Of a DNA stretch of 16,853 nucleotides, positions 6,941 to 14,544 are shown one piece after another. Numbering within the stretch: the stretch's first letter is position 1; each line of letters begins with the position of its first letter. Below the pieces are notes generated by a model. The model made no database searches. It was not told the origin of the DNA and was given only the letters and a program-made list of their open reading frames with translations. The DNA is from DASZZV01 sp035544835. GTDB taxonomy: Bacteria > Acidobacteriota > Thermoanaerobaculia > Gp7-AA8. The position numbers and the translations under genes are program-made. The DNA lies in NCBI GenBank assembly GCA_035544835.1, contig DASZZV010000369.1, forward strand, positions 1-16,853, written 5' to 3'.

Positions 6941-7858
6941 TTAGTCCTCGCTGGGGCTCACAATGGCGCGCTGGCCTGACGCCTGCTCGGTCAAAACCTG
7001 CACTGCTTCGGCGAAGGCCTCGTCATCGCCGTCGGCGTGCATGGACAGGCAATACTGAACGTTGTTCAGTTCCTGATAAATGCGAATGCGCTGTTCCGTG
7101 CGGTGCTTGTCGCCAGGATGATAGGTCGTCAGCAACTCGTCCAGCACCGCGCTACCGTAGTGCTGAAGGATGTAGATGAGGTCCCAGTGCGGGTCGCCGA
7201 TGCAGCAGTCGCTGAAATCGATCACTCCAGTCAAGGTGCAGGCGGTCGCATCAACCAGAAGATGGTCGGGCGAGAAATCGCCGTGGAGAAACGCCGGACG
7301 GTAAGCCTGAAGCTCCGGCGTGTCGAGATAGAGCTCGACCAGACGCTGATGATATTTCCAGACGTTAGGGTCCAGGTGGTGACTGATGGCCGATTCAGCC
7401 TCGCGTAGGAGGCCGGGCAGATACTCGCGAGGAGTCAATTCGCGGACTCCACAGGAACTTGCCAATTCAATGGGAAAGCTATGAAGCTGTGCTGCAACCC
7501 ACGCGATCTGCTGAATCAGATCCAGGCGGCAGCCCATGTTCACACCTGCCAACACTTCGGGAGTCAGGGGTATCCCGGGAACGAGGGGATAGCAGACGAA
7601 CCGCTCTCCCGAGATGACGCCGACCCCGGATCCGTCGATGTTGGGAATCTGAACGTCGATTTGTCTCTGAAGGTGAGGAAGAAGAATCATCTCCCGGCGC
7701 AGCGAAGCGGAGGCAGCGGCGTGCATGGCGAGACGTACGACCCGTCTTCCGTCCAGCAGGTAGCATTCGAAGGAGTCGCCTTCACCGAGGGCCTCTACAC
7801 TCTCAAAATCCTGCGCAGAACCAACGTCCCAGGCCAGTGGCGGCAGCGAATCATTCAT
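6941..7858 (-). CDS. Phosphotransferase-fold (APH/choline kinase-like) protein
   Basis: This 305-residue protein has the aminoglycoside phosphotransferase/choline kinase fold. The N-lobe has a glycine-rich GEGDSFECYLL turn near residue 25 and VVRLA near 40. The catalytic loop reads HGDFSPDH at 192-199, with H where many relatives have the metal-binding Asn. The metal-binding motif is IDFSD at 213-217, followed by GDPHWDLIYIL. D194 and D214 are therefore in place, so it should be active, but the substrate cannot be read from the sequence. There is no reason to call it an antibiotic resistance gene. It lies 82 bases downstream of the VWA gene on the same strand and may share its transcript. The start at 7858 has only a short AGG directly upstream; an alternative ATG lies four bases later out of frame. 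Confidence 0.82.
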   Translation of the reverse strand: MNDSLPPLAWDVGSAQDFESVEALGEGDSFECYLLDGRRVVRLAMHAAASASLRREMILLPHLQRQIDVQIPNIDGSGVGVISGERFVCYPLVPGIPLTPEVLAGVNMGCRLDLIQQIAWVAAQLHSFPIELASSCGVRELTPREYLPGLLREAESAISHHLDPNVWKYHQRLVELYLDTPELQAYRPAFLHGDFSPDHLLVDATACTLTGVIDFSDCCIGDPHWDLIYILQHYGSAVLDELLTTYHPGDKHRTEQRIRIYQELNNVQYCLSMHADGDDEAFAEAVQVLTEQASGQRAIVSPSED

Positions 7859-7940
7859 CCTGGCACCCGTGCTGTCGAAGGGCTGTACGCGGAGCTTGAA
7901 GTGTAGGATCCGTCGGCTGTGTCCTGTTGCCGCATGGTTC

Positions 7941-9740
7941 CTACGGGATATATCCCCGAATCGTCCTCACCTGCACATCCGGCCGCGCCACCTTCACTTC
8001 GACGGTGCGATACTTCTGATCCTTCTTCGAGGCCTCGCTGTAATAGCCGATCAGGTACTGTGACCGGAGCTCCTTCTCCAGCTTCGCGTAGGTCTCTTTC
8101 AGCGCATCGGCATTTCTGATGAGGTAGACCACCCCGCCTGTTTCCGCAGCCAGCGACTTGATCTTGCCGCCGCCGAAGGGAGTGATTCCGATGCCGATGA
8201 AATAGATCGGGATCCGAGCCGCGCGCACGTAGTTCAGCATTTCGTCGTAGGAGACTCGTGACACCGTGTCCTCGCCATCGGTGACGATGATCAGCGCCTT
8301 TCGGCCATTGAGATCCCGGAACTTGTACAGCCCGGTCACGATGGCGTCGTACAGCGCCGTTCCCCCCTCGGCGTCCGGCATCGACGCGACCTGATTCCTG
8401 AGGGCCTCGAGGTCACTGAGGAACGGCGACACCCTGGAAGCCTGCCACGAGAATCCGCCGAAGAAGGCCTTGTCACGAGCGCGAATGATCTGCTGAAAAA
8501 AATCGATCGCAGCCGAACGTGCCTGCGCGATGCGCGGCTTCATGCTTCCGGAATGGTCGACCAGGACACCGACCGCCAAAGGGAGGTTGCTGGCGAAATT
8601 GAAGCTAGAGATCTTCTGTGGCTTTCCCTCCTCGGCAACAGCGAACTCCTCCTGCTTTGCATCGACGACCGGTGCGCCACTTCGGTCGAGCAGCGACACG
8701 GGAAGCTCGATGAGGTTGACCTCTAGCTCTTCGGAGTAGCGCTGCCCGTCGAGGAACAGGAGGTCGGAGGCCAGCTCCAGCCCGGCTGCGTCGAAAACCG
8801 AGGCGCGGACAAACTCAAAACCGGCCAGCCGAGTGCCCGGGAGATCGAGTGCGTAAGGGCCGCGGCTTGTCCACTCCGACAATTTCTTGTCGCCGGCAAA
8901 AAACACTACTTTCGCCGCAGGAGCGTCATCGTGATTCTGCACGCTGAGCTTGAAGTGCGAGATCCCATCGGCAGTGATGGTTCGGGTGATCTTGACCTCT
9001 ACAGGATTGTCGCGCTCGTTGACGACCCAGGCATCGGCGTCGACGTATTTACCGGTGCGGTCGTAGCCGACTACGCGGACCTCAACGCGGCGCGGAATCT
9101 GTCCCAGGTCGAGCTCGGCGCGATACGGTGGCGCATTCTTCGAGAAGATCTTCTTTCCCTCGACCCAGAACTCAACCTTCTGCACCGGGTCCTTGACATC
9201 GACGTCCACGATGAAGAGATTGGGCGCGACATCGCGGCGAGGAGCTCGGATGCGTACAGCGCCAGTAGACTCGGTGGCGGCTCCTTCGGCGACGATCGCG
9301 TCCGCTGTGTCGCCGGTTGAGGCGACAAAGGGTTTCCCAGCAACAGCAACGGCCAGATCGCGCGAGCCTTTAGCCAGGATCACCGGAGCAGATTCTTCTA
9401 GCGGAACCATGACCCTGGCTTCGATCGTCACCGTTCCTGACGGCAGCGAGATCACGAATGAGTAGGAGTCTTTTGCTCCCGGCGGAAGAGCGTAGCGGTA
9501 GTTTCGAACGACCTTACCCTGCTGGAGAATCGATCCCTGAACCACCACGGGAAGATCGCCGGTATCTTCTGAGGGCTTGAAGTGCAGATCGACGCGGACA
9601 GCTACACCATCAGGCGTGTCGCCAAGGACCGTCGCCGAAATGTCGATCGGCGACGGCGGTGCAGAAGATGGAGCGGCACTTGCGAGCATCGGAAGGAAAA
9701 GGGACGCCAGCACGATCAGGAGAACAGACTGTTTGCGCAT
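7941..9740 (-). CDS. Secreted VWFA-domain protein, acidobacterial type
   Basis: This 599-residue protein begins with a signal peptide: MRKQS, a hydrophobic stretch to about residue 19, and an AxA cleavage site near 19-23. Residues about 30-340 look like beta-sandwich repeats with no enzymatic motif. A von Willebrand A domain spans about 385-560 with a complete metal-ion adhesion site: D395-x-S397-x-S399 (DHSGSM), T461 in GGTALYDA, and D488 in IVTDGED. A short C-terminal segment follows (LRSQYLIGYYSEA). This layout matches the VWFA-related family common in Acidobacteria (TIGR03436 from memory). It is probably an exported adhesion or protein-binding factor; the ligand is unknown. It starts 68 bases from the divergent mobB gene and may lead a two-gene transcript. 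Confidence 0.88.
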   Translation of the reverse strand: MRKQSVLLIVLASLFLPMLASAAPSSAPPSPIDISATVLGDTPDGVAVRVDLHFKPSEDTGDLPVVVQGSILQQGKVVRNYRYALPPGAKDSYSFVISLPSGTVTIEARVMVPLEESAPVILAKGSRDLAVAVAGKPFVASTGDTADAIVAEGAATESTGAVRIRAPRRDVAPNLFIVDVDVKDPVQKVEFWVEGKKIFSKNAPPYRAELDLGQIPRRVEVRVVGYDRTGKYVDADAWVVNERDNPVEVKITRTITADGISHFKLSVQNHDDAPAAKVVFFAGDKKLSEWTSRGPYALDLPGTRLAGFEFVRASVFDAAGLELASDLLFLDGQRYSEELEVNLIELPVSLLDRSGAPVVDAKQEEFAVAEEGKPQKISSFNFASNLPLAVGVLVDHSGSMKPRIAQARSAAIDFFQQIIRARDKAFFGGFSWQASRVSPFLSDLEALRNQVASMPDAEGGTALYDAIVTGLYKFRDLNGRKALIIVTDGEDTVSRVSYDEMLNYVRAARIPIYFIGIGITPFGGGKIKSLAAETGGVVYLIRNADALKETYAKLEKELRSQYLIGYYSEASKKDQKYRTVEVKVARPDVQVRTIRGYIP

Positions 9741-9808
9741 GCCCGAGACAACCGCGGTCCGGTAGACAATGATTTCGGGCGAACGACTCGCTCACAGAAC
9801 GTTCACAG
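9741..9808. promoter_or_regulatory. Divergent intergenic region, VWA gene / mobB
   Basis: These 68 bases must hold the start signals for genes on both strands. A perfect 8-bp palindrome ACCGCGGT lies at 9751-9758, and GCCCGA (9741-9746) pairs with TCGGGC (9775-9780). No convincing -35/-10 pair or Shine-Dalgarno site was seen for either gene. Confidence 0.3.
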
Positions 9809-10315
9809 ATGACACGAAATCCTCACATCACGGGCTTCATCGGCTATTCGGGGTCGGGGAAGACCACGCTGATTCTGGCGCTCATGGCCGAATACAGAAG
9901 ACGAGGTCGCACCGTCGGCGTCGTGAAACACACACATCACAATGTGATCGACGAAAAGGCCGGCGGCGACGCCGAGAAGTTCGTCGAGGGGGGAGCCGAC
10001 GACGTGGTCCTCGTTTCCGCCGACACCATCACCCGCTGGATTTCCGGCAAACGCTCTGCGACACCACGCCAGAACGCCTCGGCGCAGACGATCGTGTCGT
10101 CGGTGCGTACCGAGGTGGTTTTCGTGGAAGGATTCAAGAGTGAGAGCTCGTGGCCGAGAATCGCCGTGTGGCAACCCGGCGCCGAGCTGCCACCGCTCGA
10201 TGGCACGGCTCGGGCGGTCGTCAGCAGAGCCGGCCTGTCGACTGCATTGAGGCGCTTCTCGCCGGATGATGTCCCGGCGTTGGCAGACTTTCTGGATACA
10301 ATCCCGTCATCTTGA
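9809..10315 (+). CDS. mobB: Molybdopterin-guanine dinucleotide biosynthesis adaptor MobB
   Basis: MobB is a P-loop GTPase-like protein thought to help MobA attach GMP to molybdopterin. The 168-residue protein has Walker A G12-YSGSGKT-T20, the family motif VKHTHHN near 38-45, and the downstream VFVEGFK block. Length fits MobB. No other molybdenum cofactor gene lies in the window, so its partner mobA must be elsewhere. Its TGA overlaps the TTG start of the next gene (TTGA). Confidence 0.9.
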   Translation: MTRNPHITGFIGYSGSGKTTLILALMAEYRRRGRTVGVVKHTHHNVIDEKAGGDAEKFVEGGADDVVLVSADTITRWISGKRSATPRQNASAQTIVSSVRTEVVFVEGFKSESSWPRIAVWQPGAELPPLDGTARAVVSRAGLSTALRRFSPDDVPALADFLDTIPSS

Positions 10316-10965
10316 AATCGTATCGCTCCATCGTGTTCGATCTGGACGGGACGCTCGTCGATTCCTACGAGGCGCTGGCCACGGCCATCAACCACACCAG
10401 GTCATCTCTCGAACAACAGCCGGTCACGGTTGAGACCATTCGCGGCTTTGTCGGGGACGGCGTGGAGAAGCTGCTGGAACGAGCCCTCGGCGCCGATCAG
10501 GTAACGCACGCAGCGCGCACCACGTTCGAACAACGATATGACGAGGTCTGCTGCGAGCAGTCGCGCATGCTGGAAGAAGTCGAGGAGACGCTCTCGAAGC
10601 TGGAGGCGATGAAAATCGCCATGAGTGTCTGCACCAACAAGCCGACCGGCTTCTCGGAAAAGATTCTCGCTCACCTCGGCATCGCCCGACATTTTCAGGC
10701 AATCGTCGGCCCCGATCTGGCCGGTACGCGAAAACCAGATGGACGCCATGTCCTGGCCACGATCGAGCGCGCCGGCGGCGATCCCGGAAGCTCCTTGTTC
10801 GTGGGCGATATGCCGGTCGATGTCGAGGCGGCGCGCAATGCCGGCATCGACGTGGCCGTGATCGCGACAGGATCGTCGAGTCGCGAACTGCTGCGGGAAT
10901 CCTCACCTGATTACTTCCTCGAGAGTTTCGCCGAGATCATCGGAATCGTCTCGGGGCAGGCATGA
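10312..10965 (+). CDS. gph: HAD-family phosphatase, phosphoglycolate phosphatase-like, TTG start
   Basis: This is a 217-residue haloacid dehalogenase hydrolase of the Gph/PpaX-like subfamily. Motif I is FDLDGTLVDS (nucleophile D10, acid D12). A helical cap at about 18-90 follows, then motif II in VCTNKP (T108), a lysine motif in RKPDG, and motif IV in FVGDMPVDVEAA. Phosphoglycolate is the best-known substrate of such proteins, but pyrophosphatase or sugar-phosphate phosphatase activity is possible, so the gene symbol is tentative. The TTG at 10312 puts motif I at the normal distance from the N-terminus and overlaps the mobB stop, suggesting translational coupling. Confidence 0.85.
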   Translation: MKSYRSIVFDLDGTLVDSYEALATAINHTRSSLEQQPVTVETIRGFVGDGVEKLLERALGADQVTHAARTTFEQRYDEVCCEQSRMLEEVEETLSKLEAMKIAMSVCTNKPTGFSEKILAHLGIARHFQAIVGPDLAGTRKPDGRHVLATIERAGGDPGSSLFVGDMPVDVEAARNAGIDVAVIATGSSSRELLRESSPDYFLESFAEIIGIVSGQA

Positions 10966-10992
10966 GCTGTCTGGTAATGAACCTCTCAGCTT

Positions 10993-11117
10993 CTTGTGTG
11001 GCACAGGCACTCTTGCCTGTGTGTCGGCCGTCGAGGCCGACTTCCCTGTTGAATTGCAGCAGGAACGCCGCGGCTCGACGCCGCGGCACACAGGCAAGAG
11101 TGCCTGTGCCACACAAG
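10993..11117. repeat. 125-bp nested-palindrome element, copy 2 (centre inverted)
   Basis: Arms 10993-11023 and 11087-11117 are perfect 31-bp inverted repeats, each folding on itself. The 63-bp centre matches the reverse complement of the centre of copy 1 (2263-2387) at 59 of 63 positions. It lies between gph and serB, 32 bases before the serB start. The two copies are thus close relatives, flipped in the middle. Confidence 0.9.
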
Positions 11118-11149
11118 AGGCAGCTGGCTTCTTCCCCCGCGGAGCCGTC

Positions 11150-11803
11150 ATGAGCGCCGCCTATCATCTGGCATTCTTCGACGTCGACTCGACGCTGGTA
11201 ACGATCGAGGGGATCGACGAGCTTGCTGGCGGCAATCCTGAGATCGCGCGTCTCACGGAAGCGGCCATGGACGGCAGCATCGCCATCGACGAGGTCTACG
11301 GAAGGCGGCTGGAGATCATCAAGCCAACCTCGCAGGACGTGATGGTGCTTGGCTCGCGTTACGTCGCCTCCCTTCTCCCCGATGCCCTGAGCGTTTTCCG
11401 CGAGCTGCGTGCAAACGGAGTGGAGATTCACCTCCTGTCAGCCGGGATCGCCCAGGCCATCCTGCCGCTGGCAGATTATCTCGGCCTGCCCGAACGAGCC
11501 GTGCACGCCGTGAAGCTTCTCTTCGACGAAGACGGCCGATACCGCGATTTCGACCGTCGCTCCCCACTGGCGCGTTCAGGAGGCAAGGAGCTCGAGATCA
11601 TGAATATTCGCGCACGAACACACGGCAAGGCGGTGATGGTCGGCGACGGAGTCTCCGACCTCGAAGCGAAGGGCGCCGTCGATCTTTTCATCGGCTTCGG
11701 CGGTGTCCGAATCCGCGAAGCCGTCCGCGCCGCATCTCCGATCTACCTCACTGAACCGCGGCTCCAACCACTGGTCGATATCATTCTGAGAGGCACGTCA
11801 TGA
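11150..11803 (+). CDS. serB: Phosphoserine phosphatase, short form
   Basis: SerB removes the phosphate from O-phosphoserine, the last step of serine synthesis. The 217-residue HAD protein shows motif I FFDVDSTLV with D11 and D13 (the DxDST pattern typical of phosphoserine phosphatases), motif II LLSAG, and motif IV MVGDGVSDLEAK. It lacks the N-terminal ACT domain of longer SerB proteins. The start at 11150 has GGAG five bases upstream. An in-frame ATG at 10994 would add 52 residues from the palindromic element and is rejected. Its stop overlaps the aminotransferase start by ATGA. Context with the aminotransferase and serA supports the serine role. Confidence 0.92.
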   Translation: MSAAYHLAFFDVDSTLVTIEGIDELAGGNPEIARLTEAAMDGSIAIDEVYGRRLEIIKPTSQDVMVLGSRYVASLLPDALSVFRELRANGVEIHLLSAGIAQAILPLADYLGLPERAVHAVKLLFDEDGRYRDFDRRSPLARSGGKELEIMNIRARTHGKAVMVGDGVSDLEAKGAVDLFIGFGGVRIREAVRAASPIYLTEPRLQPLVDIILRGTS

Positions 11804-12888
11804 CCGAGAGTAAGTATTTCATCCCCGGCCCGACCTGGGTCCGCCCCGAGATTCTGGCCGAATTGACCCATCCGATGCTTGGCCATCGAAGTGGCGAGTT
11901 CAAGGAGCTGGCCCGAGGAATTCTGACCGACGTGAAAGAGCTTTTTCGCACGAAACAGCACGCCTTCGTCGCGACCTGTTCCGGCACCGGTATGCTGGAA
12001 GGGGCGTTGATCAACTGCGTTCCCCGCAGCGTTCTGGTCACGACCTGCGGCGCCTTCTCGGAGCGTTGGCTGAGCATCGCCGAGCAACTCGGCCTCGAGG
12101 CCGACCACCTGAGCGTTCCGTGGGGCGAATCGATCGACCCTGTTCGTCTCGGCGATCATCTCAAAGGCCGGCATCATCACTACGATGCCGTGACCATCAC
12201 GCATAGCGAGACTTCGACCGGCGTCATGAACGATGTCCGCGAACTGGCCAGCGTCATCCGGGCAGTCTCGGCGGACACGCTGATCCTTGTCGACGCCGTC
12301 TCCTCGCTCGGAAGCGCCCCGCTGCTCTTCGATGAATGGGACATCGATGTGTGTGTGGCCAGCACACAGAAGGGGATTGCTCTTCCTCCCGGGCTTACGG
12401 TCTTCGCGATTTCTGAGCGGGCCATGCAGAGCGCGGCGCGCAAACCCTACCGCGGGACTTACTTCGACTTCCTCGAATTTCAGAAGAACCTCGACTCCGG
12501 TGGTGTTCCCTTCACGCCGTCCATTCCGCACTACTACGCGCTCGCGGCGCAGCTCGCGCACATTCTTCGCAGTGAGGGGCTGGAGAAGCGATGGAAGAGA
12601 CATGAAGAGATGCGACGCATCACGCGAGAGCGAACGGCAAGCTACGCCGAGCCATCCTGTCCCATCGAGCAGGGCTCGATGAGCATCACCGCCCTGCGGC
12701 CAAAGAGCCAAAGCGCACCCGAGGTAGTTGCGGCGATGAAGAAGCGCGGTTACGTCCTCGGCGGCGGGTACGGGAAGTGGAAGGAAGAGACCTTCAGAAT
12801 CGGGCATATGGGAGACATCACCATTTCAGCTCTGGAGTCGATGCTTCAGGTGCTGGGCGAGGTTTGCGCCGACGGGAGCCAGGCATGA
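11800..12888 (+). CDS. Class V aminotransferase, candidate phosphoserine aminotransferase
   Basis: This is a 362-residue PLP enzyme of the serine-pyruvate/alanine-glyoxylate aminotransferase branch of class V. It opens with FIPGPTWVRPEIL and GHRSGEF, has the substrate/PLP region HSETSTGVMND (135-145), the PLP-binding aspartate D165 in LVDAVSS, and the Schiff-base lysine K191 in STQKG followed by LPPG. It is tied by four-base ATGA overlaps to serB before and serA after. That placement suggests it supplies the phosphohydroxypyruvate to phosphoserine step normally done by SerC. The alternative, serine/alanine-glyoxylate transamination, cannot be excluded from sequence alone. Confidence 0.88.
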   Translation: MTESKYFIPGPTWVRPEILAELTHPMLGHRSGEFKELARGILTDVKELFRTKQHAFVATCSGTGMLEGALINCVPRSVLVTTCGAFSERWLSIAEQLGLEADHLSVPWGESIDPVRLGDHLKGRHHHYDAVTITHSETSTGVMNDVRELASVIRAVSADTLILVDAVSSLGSAPLLFDEWDIDVCVASTQKGIALPPGLTVFAISERAMQSAARKPYRGTYFDFLEFQKNLDSGGVPFTPSIPHYYALAAQLAHILRSEGLEKRWKRHEEMRRITRERTASYAEPSCPIEQGSMSITALRPKSQSAPEVVAAMKKRGYVLGGGYGKWKEETFRIGHMGDITISALESMLQVLGEVCADGSQA

Positions 12889-14468
12889 GCTATCGAGTCC
12901 TCGTCACCGACTCGCTGGCCGAATCGGGGCTGGAGATCCTGCGGCTGGCTGAAGACATCGAGCTGCGCTACGAGCCCGGCCTTTCCGGCCAGGCGCTGCT
13001 CGATGCCGTCGCCGAGACCGACGCCCTCATCACGCGCAGCGGCACTGCCGTCACGCAGGAGCTCGTCGATGCCGGCAATCGCCTGCGTATCGTTGGCAGA
13101 GCCGGCGTCGGCCTCGACAATGTCGACGTCGATGCGGCCACGCAGAAGGGAATCCTGGTCATCAATGCGCCGACGGCCAACATCATGTCGGCCACCGAGC
13201 ACACCATGGCCATGATGCTGGCGCTCTGCCGCAACATCCCGCAGGCCGATGCCTCCGTGAAACGCGGCGAATGGAAGCGGGCGAAGTTCCTGGGGATGGA
13301 GCTCAACAATAAGACCCTCGGAATCGTCGGACTCGGGCGCATAGGAACCAGAGTCGCCATCCGGGCTCGCGCCTTCGGTATGAAGGTCCTGGCCTACGAT
13401 CCATACATCGCTCCCTCCGTAGCCGAGAAAGTGGGCGCCGAGATGGTGGACCTCGATGGACTCCTGTCGAGCTGCGACGTCATCACCGTGCATACGCCCA
13501 TGACCGACGAGACGCGCCACATGATCGGAGCCGCCGAGATGTTGAAAATGAAGGACGGCGTCGCCCTCGTGAACTGCGCCCGCGGTGGGATCTATGAGGA
13601 GAGCGCGTTAGTCGCAGCGCTGGAGTCGGGTAAGGTCTCCATCGCCGCGGTCGACGTTTTCGAGGAGGAGCCTCCGTCGAAAGACAATCCTCTCCTGACG
13701 GCAAAGAACATCATCCTAACGCCACACATCGGAGCAAACACGGTGGAGGCTCAGGACCGGGTCGCGGTGCAGACCGCCGAGATGGTCATCGAAGCTCTGA
13801 GAGGATCGATCTTCGTCTCTGCAGTCAACCTTCCCTTCGAGGGCGTCTCCGACTCCGATGCGGCGCCATTGATCGTGCTGGCCGAGAAGCTCGGCTCATT
13901 CATGGCCCAACTGGCCCAGGGGCCAGTGACCTGGGCGGCCATCGAGCTCTGGGGAATCGAAGAGAGACTCACCAAGATCCTTTCCGTCGCCGCGGCCAAG
14001 GGGCTGCTCAGCTTTCACCTGAATCAGACCGTGAACTTTGTGAACGCGCTGTCGCTGGCCGAGCAGCGCGGCATCAACTTCAGCGCCACGGTGCACACCT
14101 CGCCGATCGACTACACGAACCTGATCACCATTCGCGTGCAGACCACCAAAGGGGAGCTGTGCAGCTCGGCGACTCTGTTCAGCGAGAAGAACCAGCGGAT
14201 CGTGTCGGTCAACAACTTCCGCGTCGAGTTCAAGCCCGAAGGCTACCTGCTGTACATGGTCAACAAGGACGTGCCGGGCGTGGTCGGGAAGATCGGAACG
14301 ATTCTCGGTGATCGCGACATCAACATTGCCGAATACAATCTGGCTCGCGCTAGCGGACGCGGAACGGCCATGGCCATCGTCACCATCGACACGCCGCTCG
14401 ATCCGGAGACATTGAACTTCCTTCGGTCCTTCAGAGAAATGGAAGATGTCCGGCAGATTCGTTTATGA
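12885..14468 (+). CDS. serA: D-3-phosphoglycerate dehydrogenase, long form
   Basis: SerA oxidises 3-phosphoglycerate to phosphohydroxypyruvate, the first committed step of serine synthesis. The 527-residue protein is the long form like that of Mycobacterium tuberculosis. The Rossmann motif G149-L-G-R-I-G154 is present, as are catalytic R233 (CARGG), E262 (DVFEEEP) and H281 (TPHIGA). A middle ASB domain spans about 320-450, and a C-terminal ACT domain (about 453-527, with KDVPGVVGKIGTIL) suggests feedback inhibition by serine. The start at 12885 overlaps the aminotransferase stop by ATGA. An in-frame ATG at 12777 would overlap that gene by more than 100 bases and lacks family support. Confidence 0.97.
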   Translation: MSYRVLVTDSLAESGLEILRLAEDIELRYEPGLSGQALLDAVAETDALITRSGTAVTQELVDAGNRLRIVGRAGVGLDNVDVDAATQKGILVINAPTANIMSATEHTMAMMLALCRNIPQADASVKRGEWKRAKFLGMELNNKTLGIVGLGRIGTRVAIRARAFGMKVLAYDPYIAPSVAEKVGAEMVDLDGLLSSCDVITVHTPMTDETRHMIGAAEMLKMKDGVALVNCARGGIYEESALVAALESGKVSIAAVDVFEEEPPSKDNPLLTAKNIILTPHIGANTVEAQDRVAVQTAEMVIEALRGSIFVSAVNLPFEGVSDSDAAPLIVLAEKLGSFMAQLAQGPVTWAAIELWGIEERLTKILSVAAAKGLLSFHLNQTVNFVNALSLAEQRGINFSATVHTSPIDYTNLITIRVQTTKGELCSSATLFSEKNQRIVSVNNFRVEFKPEGYLLYMVNKDVPGVVGKIGTILGDRDINIAEYNLARASGRGTAMAIVTIDTPLDPETLNFLRSFREMEDVRQIRL

Positions 14469-14480
14469 TTAAGGAATCGG

Positions 14481-14540
14481 AATCCAGCTGATAACTGGGA
14501 TTAAAGTTTCATTGAAACAGGATTTAAAGCTGCTTTAAAT
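14481..14540 (+). promoter_or_regulatory. Palindrome-rich, AT-rich promoter region of the aldo/keto reductase
   Basis: The 76-base gap after serA is about one-third G+C. It holds three symmetric sites in a row: a bulged stem at 14481-14502 (AATCCAG/CTGGGATT), a perfect GTTTCA-T-TGAAAC at 14506-14518, and a perfect ATTTAAAGC-T-GCTTTAAAT at 14522-14540. TTGAAA (14512-14517) and TTAAAT (14535-14540) have a 17-base spacer and would place the transcript start at about the ATG at 14545. A regulated, possibly leaderless promoter is inferred. No Shine-Dalgarno site is visible. Confidence 0.5.
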
Positions 14541-14544
14541 ATTC

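Noticed and set aside
6941..7858. Aminoglycoside resistance gene
   Set aside because: Only the general phosphotransferase fold is recognisable; nothing indicates an antibiotic substrate.
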